A DNA stretch of 57,204 nt, from contig JBCCMA010000004.1 of NCBI GenBank assembly GCA_039026595.1, positions 1-57,204 on the forward strand, written 5' to 3'. The position numbers and the translations under genes are program-made. This document shows, in pieces, positions 16,274 through 24,415 of this stretch (position 1 is the stretch's first letter; each line of letters begins with the position of its first letter). The stretch is from JBCCMA01 sp039026595. Its GTDB lineage: Bacteria; Pseudomonadota; Gammaproteobacteria; Steroidobacterales; JBCCMA01. Below the pieces are notes generated by a model that saw nothing but the letters and a program-made list of their open reading frames with translations, made no database searches and was not told the origin of the DNA.

Positions 16274-16999
16274 ATGCGACCCAGCGGCCGCCAGCCTGAT
16301 CAACTGCGCGAAGTGTCTTTCACGCGCCATTTCACCAAGCACGCCGAGGGATCGGTTCTCGCCTGTTTCGGGGATACCCGTGTCCTGTGTACCGCCAGCA
16401 TCGAGGAGCGCGTGCCCGGGTTTTTGCGCGGCAGGAACTCCGGCTGGATTACCGGTGAATACGGGATGTTGCCGCGGGCCACACACACCCGCGGGAATAG
16501 AGAAGCTGCGCGCGGTGGTCAATCCGGGCGAACACAGGAAATTCAACGGCTGATTGGCCGTTCGCTGCGCTCCGTGGCGGATCTCGAGGCACTGGGCCAA
16601 AGAACAGTCACACTGGATTGCGATGTCCTGCAAGCCGACGGCGGCACGCGCACAGCGGCGATCAGCGGCGCCTACGTGGCCCTGGTCGACGCCATCGAGT
16701 CACTTCGCCGCGAAGGCTGGGTCGAAAAGCCGGTCCTTCTGGGACAGGTTATCGCGGTCTCGGTCGGTATTTTCGACGGCAAGCCGGTGCTCGACCTTGA
16801 TTACGCGGAAGACTCCCAGGCCGAAACCGACATGAATGTGGTCATGAACGAGTCGGGCCAATACATCGAGATTCAAGGCACAGCCGAGGGCCACGCGTTC
16901 ACCCGTCCGGAACTCGACCAGCTGCTGGCACTGGCCGCGCTGGGCTGCGATCAGATTGGCGCCGCTCAGCGCGCCGCGCTCGAGAAGCAGGACGGTTGA
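16274..16999 (+). CDS. rph: Ribonuclease PH
   Basis: Phosphorolytic 3'-5' exoribonuclease that trims tRNA 3' ends. The 241-residue product starts MRPSGRQPDQLREV and carries the FGDTRVLCTASIEE strand, the WITGEYGMLPRAT loop and the RGGQSGRTQEIQRLIGR phosphate-binding segment, so the catalytic core is intact, unlike the truncated Rph of E. coli K-12. The C-terminus is of full length. It is followed at once by rdgB, whose start overlaps or abuts the rph stop. Confidence 0.97.
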   Translation: MRPSGRQPDQLREVSFTRHFTKHAEGSVLACFGDTRVLCTASIEERVPGFLRGRNSGWITGEYGMLPRATHTRGNREAARGGQSGRTQEIQRLIGRSLRSVADLEALGQRTVTLDCDVLQADGGTRTAAISGAYVALVDAIESLRREGWVEKPVLLGQVIAVSVGIFDGKPVLDLDYAEDSQAETDMNVVMNESGQYIEIQGTAEGHAFTRPELDQLLALAALGCDQIGAAQRAALEKQDG

Positions 17000-17631
17000 G
17001 CGTGACAACGCCCACGCCCCCCGAGGTGGAACTGATCGTCGCGACGGGCAATCCCGGCAAACAGCGCGAGATCGGCCAGACCTTGCGCAGCCCGGGCATC
17101 GTTCTGACCACCCACCCCGACCTGAATATGGCGAGCGTCGAAGAGACCGGCGCCACGTTTGTCGAGAACGCGCTTCTCAAGGCGCGCTACGCCTCACAGA
17201 TCGCCAAACGCCCCGCGCTGGCAGACGACTCGGGCCTCGAAGTCGACGCTCTGGGCGGCGCGCCCGGCATTTATTCCGCACGCTATGCTGGGACCTCTGC
17301 CAGCGATGAAGCCAATGTGGACAAGCTTCTCAGCGCGTTGGCCAACGTCGCAGACGAGCGCCGAACGGCCCGGTTTCGCTGCGTGATCGTGGTGTTGCGC
17401 CACGCGCTGGACCCGGCGCCGATGATTTGTGAAGGCTGCTGGGAGGGTCGCATTGCATTTGAACGGCGTGGCACCGGCGGTTTTGGCTATGACCCCGTTT
17501 TTATCCCTGACGGTATGGCGCGCCATGCCTCCGAACTCTCGCCGGATGAGAAAAATGCGGTGAGCCACCGGGGTCAGGCGCTGGCCACACTGGCCAACGG
17601 GATTGGACCGTTCCTTGCGCGCCATCGCTGA
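16996..17631 (+). CDS. rdgB: dITP/XTP pyrophosphatase RdgB
   Basis: House-cleaning enzyme that hydrolyses dITP, ITP and XTP so that they are not built into nucleic acids. The 211-residue (or 209-residue) Ham1-type protein shows VATGNPGKQREI, ENALLKARYAS, ALADDSGLEVDALGGAPGIY and GFGYDPVFIP, all conserved. TTG 16996 overlaps the rph stop (TTGA), and GTG 17002 is an equally possible start. The rph-rdgB-hemW order is frequent in gammaproteobacteria. Confidence 0.96.
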   Translation: MSVTTPTPPEVELIVATGNPGKQREIGQTLRSPGIVLTTHPDLNMASVEETGATFVENALLKARYASQIAKRPALADDSGLEVDALGGAPGIYSARYAGTSASDEANVDKLLSALANVADERRTARFRCVIVVLRHALDPAPMICEGCWEGRIAFERRGTGGFGYDPVFIPDGMARHASELSPDEKNAVSHRGQALATLANGIGPFLARHR

Positions 17632-18823
17632 TCGCCCCCTTGGGCTCTACCTCCATTTGCCGTGGTGCGTAAGCCGGTGTCCGTATTGCGATTTCAATAG
17701 CCACGAGTTTCCGGGCGAACTGCCCGAGGTCCCCTATACCACCGCTCTTTTGAACGACCTCGAACGCGAGTCGCGCATTGCCCGGCACGAGGGCTGGATT
17801 CGGCCCTTCACCAGCGCGTTCATCGGCGGCGGCACGCCCAGCTTGTTTTCTTCAGGATCGATCGGACAGATGCTCGACCAGGCCGCGCGGCTATTCGGTT
17901 TTACTGCCGACGCGGAAATCACGCTGGAGGCTAACCCGGGCTCGGTGGAGCGACATTCCTTTACGGGCCTGCGAGATACCGGGGTCAACCGAGTGTCGCT
18001 CGGGGCGCAGAGCTTTAACGATGCATCCTTGCGCGCGCTGGGCCGGGTCCACCGGGCGGAAGAAACAACAGACGCCGTTGAGGAAATTCGCCGAAGCGGC
18101 ATCGACAATCTCAACATTGACATTATGTTTGCGCTGCCCGGGCAGTCCGTCGCGGACGCACAGCGTGACGTCGAGGCCGCCCTCGCACTCGGCCCGCAAC
18201 ATCTCTCTTATTATCAGCTCACGCTGGAACCCAATACGGCGTTCTACCGGCATCCACCGGCCCTGCCGGATGAGGAACTGGCTTGGGAGATGCAGCACAA
18301 CGGAATCGAACGCCTCGCCAAGGCCGGGTTTGGTCAATATGAGGTGGCGGCACACGCGCCGCCGGGGTCCGAAGCCCGCCACAATCTGAACTACTGGACC
18401 TTTGGCGATTACGTCGGTCTCGGCGCCGGTGCCCACGGCAAAATCACCCTGTCTGGCGGGCAAGTGGTCCGCACGTCGCGGCCGCGGTCACCACAGGCTT
18501 ACATGAGGTCACGAGGGACCGATCAGCCCTGTGACCGGAGCGTGCAGGCTCTGACCGCACGCGATCTGGTCTTCGAGTACGCGCTCAACCATCTGCGACT
18601 TCGCCACCAGTACCTCAAGCCGGGTCACTTCGAGACCGCAACCGGACTTGACCGCTCGGCGCTCGCCGGGCCCATCGCGCGAGCATGCGACCGCGGGTTA
18701 CTGGCTCACCACGGCGAGTCGGGCTACCAGACCACAACCCTCGGATGGCGCTTTCTCAATGATCTGCAGGCCATTTTTCTGCCCGATGCACAGGATCGTG
18801 ACCAGCCGCAGCGGGCCGTCTGA
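17603..18823 (+). CDS. hemW: HemW, radical SAM haem chaperone
   Basis: Radical SAM protein that binds haem and inserts it into respiratory enzymes; often misnamed coproporphyrinogen oxidase. The 4Fe-4S motif WCVSRCPYC (Cys22, Cys26, Cys29) follows the YLHLP strand, then IGGGTPSLF, LEANPGS and the HemW C-terminal domain. The extra cysteine that defines true HemN is absent. The frame overlaps the end of rdgB: TTG 17603 or TTG 17615 are possible starts, the second giving the usual short leader. It could serve the oxidase encoded at the left end. Confidence 0.94.
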   Translation: MDRSLRAIADRPLGLYLHLPWCVSRCPYCDFNSHEFPGELPEVPYTTALLNDLERESRIARHEGWIRPFTSAFIGGGTPSLFSSGSIGQMLDQAARLFGFTADAEITLEANPGSVERHSFTGLRDTGVNRVSLGAQSFNDASLRALGRVHRAEETTDAVEEIRRSGIDNLNIDIMFALPGQSVADAQRDVEAALALGPQHLSYYQLTLEPNTAFYRHPPALPDEELAWEMQHNGIERLAKAGFGQYEVAAHAPPGSEARHNLNYWTFGDYVGLGAGAHGKITLSGGQVVRTSRPRSPQAYMRSRGTDQPCDRSVQALTARDLVFEYALNHLRLRHQYLKPGHFETATGLDRSALAGPIARACDRGLLAHHGESGYQTTTLGWRFLNDLQAIFLPDAQDRDQPQRAV

Positions 18824-19035
18824 CGGCAGTCCGTGCTTTGCGGTTATGCACAAACCACCGAAGTTGGTCAGTAAAAGTGAAAGTAACAGAATGTTCCTTG
18901 TGTGACGTGATATAAGAACGATATAAATTACTGAATTATATATATTTATATGAAATTGTTGTTATTTTCGCCAATTTAACCAAAGTGCTTATTAACAACG
19001 GGGCGCGAGCGCTCTGTACACGGTCTTCCACAACG

Positions 19036-19058
19036 TTATCCACAGATTCTGGGGATAA
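19036..19058. promoter_or_regulatory. Inverted pair of DnaA-box-like sequences
   Basis: TTATCCACA (19036-19044, plus) and TGGGGATAA (19050-19058, reading TTATCCCCA on minus) form an almost perfect inverted repeat with a short spacer. The first is the strongest known DnaA box sequence. The pair lies 14 bases upstream of the -35 element proposed for rpmE, so DnaA binding could affect that promoter or belong to a larger DnaA-binding region. Confidence 0.5.
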
Positions 19059-19071
19059 CCCCACAGCGTTG

Positions 19072-19100
19072 TTGTGGCCGCTCGAGTGATTCGCTATATT
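19072..19100 (+). promoter_or_regulatory. Probable rpmE promoter
   Basis: TTGTGG (19072-19077) and TATATT (19095-19100) are spaced by 17 bases. The -10 matches the consensus at five of six positions, the -35 only at its TTG. The leader would be about 60 bases to ATG 19166. Confidence 0.5.
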
Positions 19101-19165
19101 GCGCGCCCCTCCAGCCATCGGCGGAATCGTCCAGCAGGTGAAGCAGAGGGAGATGGAGAGTCCCG

Positions 19166-19369
19166 ATGAAAGCGCAAATCCACCCCGATTACGCCGAGAT
19201 TACGGTCACCTGCAGCTGCGGCGACACGTTCAAGACCAAGTCGACGATGGGCAAGGATCTTACGATCGAAGTCTGCTCGTCCTGCCACCCTTTCTACACA
19301 GGGAAGCAGAAAATCGTTGATAGCGGCGGTCGTGTAGACAAGTTCCGCAAGAAGTACGGCGGCAAATAG
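19166..19369 (+). CDS. rpmE: 50S ribosomal protein L31
   Basis: A 67-residue L31 of the zinc-binding (C+) type, which bridges the ribosomal subunits. It starts MKAQIHPDY, and four cysteines are present as CSC near residues 16-18 and CSSC near residues 37-40, the latter followed by HPFYTGKQK; the C-terminus is GGRVDKFRKKYG. The zinc form is the housekeeping one; zinc-free paralogues are Zur-controlled, and I see no Zur site here. ATG 19166 has GGAGAG upstream. It stands alone, convergent with the next minus-strand gene; a weak hairpin at 19383-19401 lies between them without a T-tract. Confidence 0.97.
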   Translation: MKAQIHPDYAEITVTCSCGDTFKTKSTMGKDLTIEVCSSCHPFYTGKQKIVDSGGRVDKFRKKYGGK

Positions 19370-19414
19370 AGCGTCACGGGCGCCCTGGCCTCAGGTCAGG
19401 GTCCCTGCCGACGT

Positions 19415-20026
19415 TCAGTCCAGCTCCTCTTCCAGCTCGCTCAGCGCTTTCGCTGTCAGACGTTTCATCGGTTTCCCTGTGACCGGACTGAGCGGCGCCT
19501 GACGCTGTGCGTCGATCGGGAAGACGGTGACGTCCACCTCCGTCCCATCCACGTCGAATCGATAGGCCGGGTAGATTTCCGTACGCTCAGCCGTATAGCG
19601 GACCCGCGATTCGGCCACGATCATGTCGGGCGCTGACTCCAGCAGCGCCATAGCGACCATCTCAGGCGGCTCGCTAAAGAAATGAAGCTCGACGGCCGTT
19701 GTGGCCCCGAGCGCCCCGCTGACCACCGCGCCGACCGCACGCGGCGAAAACTGCGGCAGGGTCTGCATCACCGCTATCGCACAGTCGCGCATCCGCGCCA
19801 GTCTCTGGCGATGTTCGTCGCCACCAAAAAGCCGCGCTGCAGTTTGCAGGGCCGCCTCAATCTCGCGGTTGTTCGGCAGCGCACCTTTATCCACGACGCC
19901 CAACGTCGTCGCGGCCTTGGTTTTCGCAAGGTAGTAATCGTTGATGCCGTGGTGGGCCATCAGGCGCGCAGCCTCAGCTGCAACCCGCAGGCGCAGCGCC
20001 CGCGTTGGGTGGGATCGTTTTGCCAT
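19415..20026 (-). CDS. Conserved protein of unknown function next to mrcA
   Basis: A 203-residue soluble protein with a basic helical N-terminus (MAKRSHPTRALRLRVAAEAA), a region with DYYLAKTKAA and LPNNREIEAALQTAARLFGG, and a C-terminal beta-rich half ending in FPIDAQRQAPLSPVTGKPMKR. I recall similar proteins in gammaproteobacteria annotated as nucleotidyltransferase-like or, doubtfully, as UDP-N-acetylmuramate-alanine ligase; no ligase motif (ATP-binding GTxGKT) is present, so I give no function. ATG 20026 starts 4 bases after the mrcA stop, so the two are probably translated together. Upstream extension of the frame runs into mrcA. Confidence 0.75.
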   Translation of the reverse strand: MAKRSHPTRALRLRVAAEAARLMAHHGINDYYLAKTKAATTLGVVDKGALPNNREIEAALQTAARLFGGDEHRQRLARMRDCAIAVMQTLPQFSPRAVGAVVSGALGATTAVELHFFSEPPEMVAMALLESAPDMIVAESRVRYTAERTEIYPAYRFDVDGTEVDVTVFPIDAQRQAPLSPVTGKPMKRLTAKALSELEEELD

Positions 20027-20030
20027 GGCG

Positions 20031-22448
20031 TCAGAAAATATCGCCGGTCTGGAAGTCGTCTTCCTCGTCCTGACTGCCGAACTCGAGGTCCGAGGCCGCG
20101 CGGGTGGGTACATTGTCCTGACGGAACGTCTCAAAAATGGCGTTCTCGGCACCGGCGGCGGCCAGGAGACCGCTCTCTGGTGAAATGCGCACCGTGACCA
20201 GCCCATTGGGTTCGGGTTGCGCGCGTTCCTCCACGCCGGCCAGCGCCCTGCCCATAAAGTCGATCCAACCGGGCAGTGCGGTCGCGGCGCCCGCTTCGCC
20301 GCGGCCGAGCGAACGCTCCTGATTAAAGCCCACCCAGTTCACAGCCACGAGCGACTGGTTGAAGCCGGCAAACCATGCGTCGCGCTGATCATTTGTCGTG
20401 CCGGTTTTGCCCGCCAGATCGCTGCGCCCCAGCGTTCGGGCGCGCGCGCCGGTGCCACGCGTCACCACGTCCTGCATCATATCGGTCATCAGAAATACAT
20501 TTTGCGCCGACAGCACACGGGCCGCCGCACGGCTCGGCAAGAGCGGCGCCTCCCGCTCGCAGGTCTCTGCGGTAGCTGGGGCGGTGATTTCCTCCAGCGT
20601 CACGCACTCCCGGCAAGCGGTGACCGGCTCCGCGCTGAATACGGACTGGCCTTCAGCATCCTCGATACGGTCAATAAAGTAGGGAGTGACCCCGAATCCA
20701 CCGTTCACAAACACCGTATACGCCGTTGCCAATTCCAGTGGTGTGACGGCCGCGCTGCCGAGCGCGAGAGACAGGTCACGCGGCAGTTCGTCGGTGTTAA
20801 AGCCGAAACGCCCCAGATGGTTGATGGTGAAGGCGATACCCACCTCGTTCAGCAACCGGATGGAGACGAGATTACGCGAGCGGATCAGCGCCTCGCGCAT
20901 GCGCGTCGGCCCGCGGAACACGCCGCCGTAGTTCTTTGGCCGCCACGTGTCATCCAGCGCGTCGTCCGCAAAAACAATTGGGGCGTCGTTGATCACGGTG
21001 GCAGGCGTGCGTCCGCTTTCGAGTGCAGCGGAGTAAATGAACGGCTTGAATGACGAACCAGGCTGGCGTTTCGCCTGAACGACGCGGTTAAACTTGCTTT
21101 TGAAGAAGTCATACCCGCCCATGAGCGCCGACACAGCGCCGTCCGTCGGATCGAGGGCCACCATGGCCCCCTCGACCTCCGGTGTCTGTGCCAGTTCGAT
21201 CCCGTCGTCGCCGCTGATCAGATACACAAGATCCCCTGCCGACAGCACATCGCCCACGGACTCAATCTCAGGGCCGCGCGTGTCGTCACTAATGTATCGG
21301 CGGGCCCAGGCAACCTGCTCCAGACCCAGATCGATGAAGTCACCGTCCACAGTCGCCAGTTGCGCGCGATCGGCCTCAACCACAGTCACCTGTGCCGGAA
21401 TCAGGTCACCAACACGGGGCACATTGGCCAGTGCCCCTTCGGCATCCGGGGGCTCAAGGCCAGCCGTGTTGCCGACGGCCCCTCTGTAACCATGTCGACG
21501 ATCGTAGGCGTGGAGATTGGCTCGCAGCGCAGCTTGAGCGGCGAGTTGCAGGTCGGAGTCGATCGTTGTGATCACCCGGTACCCACGGTTTATGGCGTCA
21601 CGCCCAAGGCGCCGCTCGACATCGGCACGCACCATTTCGGCCACATACGGCGCCTTGACCGCGACGTTGGCCCCGTGCAACCGCGCGACCATGGTCTCGT
21701 CTCCGGCCGCGTCGTGCTCCTCGGGTGTGATAAAGCCCAGTTCAAGCATGCGCCGCAGCACGTAGCCCCGCCGGTCCGTGGCCCGCGACGCGCTGCGCAC
21801 CGGATTGTCGCGCGACGGGCTCTGAGGTAAGCCGGCCAGCGTGGCCGTTTCCGCGAGCGTCAGGTCATTCAGTGTTTTGCCGAAGTACACTTCGGCCGCG
21901 GCGGCGACGCCGTAGGCACGCTGTCCGAGAAAAATCTTGTTCAGATAGAGCGCCAGGATCTCTTCTTTGGTCGATTCGCGCTCCATCCGCAGCGAAAGAA
22001 AAATCTCCTGAAGCTTTCGCTTGTAGGTTTTGTCCGGAATCAGGAACAGATTGCGGGCCAGCTGCATGGTGATCGTGCTGCCGCCCTGCGAACGCTCGCC
22101 GCCACTGCTGACAAGCTTGATGACCGCGCGCAAAAGGCCCTGGTAATCCACGCCCGGGTGCTCGAAAAAGCGGTCATCTTCAGCGGCAATGAACGCCTGT
22201 ACGACCTGCTCCGGAAGTTCGTCATACCCCACCGGAATGCGGCGCTTGTCGCCGAACTCGGCGATCAGTCGACCGTCACGCGTAAAAATGCGTAAGGGCA
22301 CCTGAAGTTCGACCTCGCTGAAATCGGCCGACTCGGGAAGCGTGGGCGCAAGATAGGTGTACGCCGCCAGCGCGGAAAGAACGGCAATGGACGTACCGGC
22401 CGCCGCCAGAGCGATCAGAAGCCCGACAAATTTAACTGCAAATCTCAT
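20031..22448 (-). CDS. mrcA: Penicillin-binding protein 1A (class A)
   Basis: Bifunctional peptidoglycan synthase anchored in the inner membrane with its catalytic domains in the periplasm. From ATG 22448 the 805-residue product has one N-terminal membrane helix, the glycosyltransferase domain with catalytic Glu90 in AAEDDRFFEHPGVD and GGSTITMQLARN, an OB-like insert, and the transpeptidase domain with SSFK, SRN and KTGT motifs, all intact. It is divergent from pilM, the arrangement known from Pseudomonas ponA/pilM. A frame extension to 22511 lacks support. Confidence 0.97.
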   Translation of the reverse strand: MRFAVKFVGLLIALAAAGTSIAVLSALAAYTYLAPTLPESADFSEVELQVPLRIFTRDGRLIAEFGDKRRIPVGYDELPEQVVQAFIAAEDDRFFEHPGVDYQGLLRAVIKLVSSGGERSQGGSTITMQLARNLFLIPDKTYKRKLQEIFLSLRMERESTKEEILALYLNKIFLGQRAYGVAAAAEVYFGKTLNDLTLAETATLAGLPQSPSRDNPVRSASRATDRRGYVLRRMLELGFITPEEHDAAGDETMVARLHGANVAVKAPYVAEMVRADVERRLGRDAINRGYRVITTIDSDLQLAAQAALRANLHAYDRRHGYRGAVGNTAGLEPPDAEGALANVPRVGDLIPAQVTVVEADRAQLATVDGDFIDLGLEQVAWARRYISDDTRGPEIESVGDVLSAGDLVYLISGDDGIELAQTPEVEGAMVALDPTDGAVSALMGGYDFFKSKFNRVVQAKRQPGSSFKPFIYSAALESGRTPATVINDAPIVFADDALDDTWRPKNYGGVFRGPTRMREALIRSRNLVSIRLLNEVGIAFTINHLGRFGFNTDELPRDLSLALGSAAVTPLELATAYTVFVNGGFGVTPYFIDRIEDAEGQSVFSAEPVTACRECVTLEEITAPATAETCEREAPLLPSRAAARVLSAQNVFLMTDMMQDVVTRGTGARARTLGRSDLAGKTGTTNDQRDAWFAGFNQSLVAVNWVGFNQERSLGRGEAGAATALPGWIDFMGRALAGVEERAQPEPNGLVTVRISPESGLLAAAGAENAIFETFRQDNVPTRAASDLEFGSQDEEDDFQTGDIF

Positions 22449-22531
22449 TGGGTGTGCTGGGATGGCCTGCGTAGTGGCTGTGATCGCGGCCCGTGGTCGG
22501 CCGCGCCTCAAATTCTACATGACTCCGGGAT

Positions 22532-22547
22532 TGTGAAAAAAATCACA
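22532..22547. promoter_or_regulatory. Perfect CRP/Vfr-type binding site
   Basis: TGTGA (22532-22536), six A, TCACA (22543-22547) is an exact TGTGA-N6-TCACA palindrome, the consensus for CRP and the related Vfr. It lies about 85 bases upstream of the mrcA start and about 230 bases upstream of pilM. Which gene it controls cannot be decided from sequence; Vfr control of type IV pili in Pseudomonas makes pilM a natural candidate. Confidence 0.7.
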
Positions 22548-22678
22548 CCTACAGGGATTTACGGGAGTGATAATGGAATAGAGCGCGTCAACTCTTATGT
22601 CATGCAATGGGAAAACCGGGGCATCGTGGCCCGGTTCAGTCGAGTCAAGGACTGTCCGTCGATGAGCGGCGGATCACA

Positions 22679-22708
22679 TTACATTTCAAAAATTTATTGT
22701 TATATAGT
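22679..22708 (+). promoter_or_regulatory. Candidate pilM promoter
   Basis: TTACAT (22679-22684) and TATAGT (22703-22708) are 18 bases apart inside a short AT-rich stretch. The -10 matches at five of six positions. The leader to GTG 22776 would be about 60 bases. The CRP-type site is about 130 bases upstream of the -35, too far for simple class I activation without looping. Confidence 0.35.
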
Positions 22709-22775
22709 GGCCGACCGGGGTCTTGAAATTTGACCACCTTGTCTCCGCAAGTCACGGACTGAAAAAGGAAAAAAT

Positions 22776-23837
22776 GTGATTTTTTCCCCGTCGCAAAAGG
22801 CTCTTTTGGGGCTTGACATAACCACGTCATCGGTAAAGCTGATCGAACTGTCGAAAAGCGGCAACACTTTTCGCGTCGAATCGTTCGCGGCCGAACCCAC
22901 TCCGCTGAATGCGATCAATGAAAAAGCGATCGTCGATGTCGAGGCCGTCGGCGAAGCCGTGCGCCGCGCCGTAAAGCGAGCCGGCGCCAAATCCCGCGAT
23001 GCTGCGGTGGCCATCAGCGGCGATGCCGCCATCACCAAGGTCATCCAGATGCCAATCGCGCTGAAAGAGGCGGAGCTGGAAGGCCAGGTGGAGCTGCAGG
23101 CCGATCAGTACATTCCGTTTCCCATGGAAGAGGTCAGTTTTGATTTCGAGGTCATCGGCGCCGCCGAAAAAGACCCCGAAATGCTCGATGTCCTCCTGGT
23201 CGCCACCCGCAGCGAGAACGTGGAACAGCGTCAGGCCGCAGTGGAAGCCGGCGGTGTCAGCGTCAGGGTGGTCGACGTCGAGCCGTTCGCGCTTGAAAAC
23301 GCGTGCATGCTGATGCGACACCAGATGCCCGACGAAGGCATGGGACACGCCGTCGCGGTGGTGGATTTTGGTGCCAGCAGCACGACCTTCAGCGTGCTGC
23401 GGGACTTGAAGGTGATTTATACCCGCGATTTCGCATTCGGCGGCCAGCAACTCACCGAGGAAATCATGCGCACCTACGGTTTGAGCCTCGAAGAAGCCGG
23501 TCGCGCCAAAAAAGAGGGTGGCCTGCCCAGCAATTACCAGCCGGAAGTGCTCGACGCGTTTATTGACGACATGACCCAGCAGGTCAGTCGATCGCTGCAG
23601 TTTTTCCTTGCCTCCGGCGGCGGCCGCGAGCAGCCCGAGCAGATCATCGTCTGCGGCGGCTGCGCCAACGTACCCGGCGTGGCCGACGTCATCGCATCAC
23701 GCGTCGGCATACCGACGGTCACCGGCGATCCGCTGGGTCGCATGAAGATCTCATCCAAGGCCAAGGCGCAGGGCGTGCAGAAAGACGCCACAGCGCTCCT
23801 GACCGCATGCGGACTCGCCCTACGGAGTTTTGACTGA
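22776..23837 (+). CDS. pilM: Type IV pilus inner-membrane platform protein PilM
   Basis: Actin-like cytoplasmic ATP-binding protein that docks to the PilN N-terminus and links the pilus alignment complex to the motor. The 353-residue product shows the FtsA-like pattern: LLGLDITTSSVKLIEL near the start, AVAISGDAAITKVIQMP, the phosphate-2 loop VVDFGASSTTFSV and the adenosine loop IIVCGGCANVPG. It starts with GTG 22776, with AAGGA 7 bases upstream. It opens the pilMNOPQ operon and overlaps pilN by one base. Confidence 0.97.
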   Translation: MIFSPSQKALLGLDITTSSVKLIELSKSGNTFRVESFAAEPTPLNAINEKAIVDVEAVGEAVRRAVKRAGAKSRDAAVAISGDAAITKVIQMPIALKEAELEGQVELQADQYIPFPMEEVSFDFEVIGAAEKDPEMLDVLLVATRSENVEQRQAAVEAGGVSVRVVDVEPFALENACMLMRHQMPDEGMGHAVAVVDFGASSTTFSVLRDLKVIYTRDFAFGGQQLTEEIMRTYGLSLEEAGRAKKEGGLPSNYQPEVLDAFIDDMTQQVSRSLQFFLASGGGREQPEQIIVCGGCANVPGVADVIASRVGIPTVTGDPLGRMKISSKAKAQGVQKDATALLTACGLALRSFD

Positions 23838-24415
23838 TGCCACGCATTAATTTGCTCCCATGGCGCGACGAACTGCGAAAACAGCGCCAACAGAGCTTCT
23901 TTCTGGCGCTGGGCGGTGCTGTGCTGCTCGCGGGCGTCATCGTGTTTGGCACCTCGGCGGTCTTCAAATCACAGGTTCGCCATCAGGACGCACGCAACAC
24001 TTATCTTGAGAACGAGATCAAGAAGCTCGATCGCCAGATTACGGAGATCAGCGAGCTTGAAGCGGTCAAGGAGCGTCTGCTCGCCCGCATGGAAGTGATC
24101 GAAACCCTGCAGCGCTCGCGACCTGAAGTCGTGCACCTGTTCGATGAACTGGTCGCGACGGTCCCCGAGGGCGTCCACCTCGAGTCGGTGAAGCAAAGCG
24201 GGTCGCGGGTGACCATTACCGGTATCGCGCAGTCGAGCACACGCGTCTCCACATTCATGCGCAACATCGATGCGTCAGAGTGGCTGACCAATCCGGGGCT
24301 CGACGTCGTGCAAACCTCTAACAGCGACGGCGGCTCCGACCGCTCGGCGCGCTTCACCATCTTCGCGACGCAGACCAGTCCGCGCAGCGCAGAAGATGAG
24401 GAGGCGGACGGATGA
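23837..24415 (+). CDS. pilN: Type IV pilus alignment protein PilN
   Basis: Bitopic inner-membrane protein that binds PilM through its cytoplasmic N-terminus and pairs with PilO in the periplasm. The conserved INLLPWRDELRK motif is at residues 4-15, followed by a membrane helix (about 22-42), a coiled coil (about 55-95) and a small alpha/beta domain. Length 192 is typical. The tail is acidic (EDEEADG). Start ATG 23837 overlaps the pilM TGA by one base, and the stop overlaps pilO by ATGA. Confidence 0.96.
   Translation: MPRINLLPWRDELRKQRQQSFFLALGGAVLLAGVIVFGTSAVFKSQVRHQDARNTYLENEIKKLDRQITEISELEAVKERLLARMEVIETLQRSRPEVVHLFDELVATVPEGVHLESVKQSGSRVTITGIAQSSTRVSTFMRNIDASEWLTNPGLDVVQTSNSDGGSDRSARFTIFATQTSPRSAEDEEADG

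Larger units (their letters stand above)
18824..19165. other. AT-rich intergenic region with DnaA-box-like sites
   Basis: These 342 bases between hemW and rpmE hold no gene I can support. They contain a markedly AT-rich block (about 18909-18980) that stands out in this GC-rich window, TTATGCACA (18844-18852), TTATCCACA (19036-19044) and an inverted TTATCCCCA (minus strand, 19058-19050), then the rpmE promoter. The first two fit the DnaA consensus TTATNCACA exactly and the third has one mismatch. Confidence 0.6.
22449..22775. other. Divergent regulatory region between mrcA and pilM
   Basis: These 327 bases hold no credible gene. They contain a perfect CRP/Vfr-type palindrome (22532-22547), an imperfect hairpin with arms at 22614-22620 and 22630-22636 without a T-tract, and a candidate promoter for pilM. 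A 93-codon plus-strand frame (22452-22733) crosses all these elements, lacks a ribosome site and has no recognisable features, so I do not call it. Confidence 0.6.

Noticed and set aside
19383..19401. Hairpin between rpmE and the conserved unknown gene
   Set aside because: Stem of 8 bp with one G-T pair but no T-tract on either side; too weak to call a terminator.
22452..22733. 93-codon plus-strand frame between mrcA and pilM
   Set aside because: Crosses the CRP-type site and the AT-rich promoter region and has no coding-like features.
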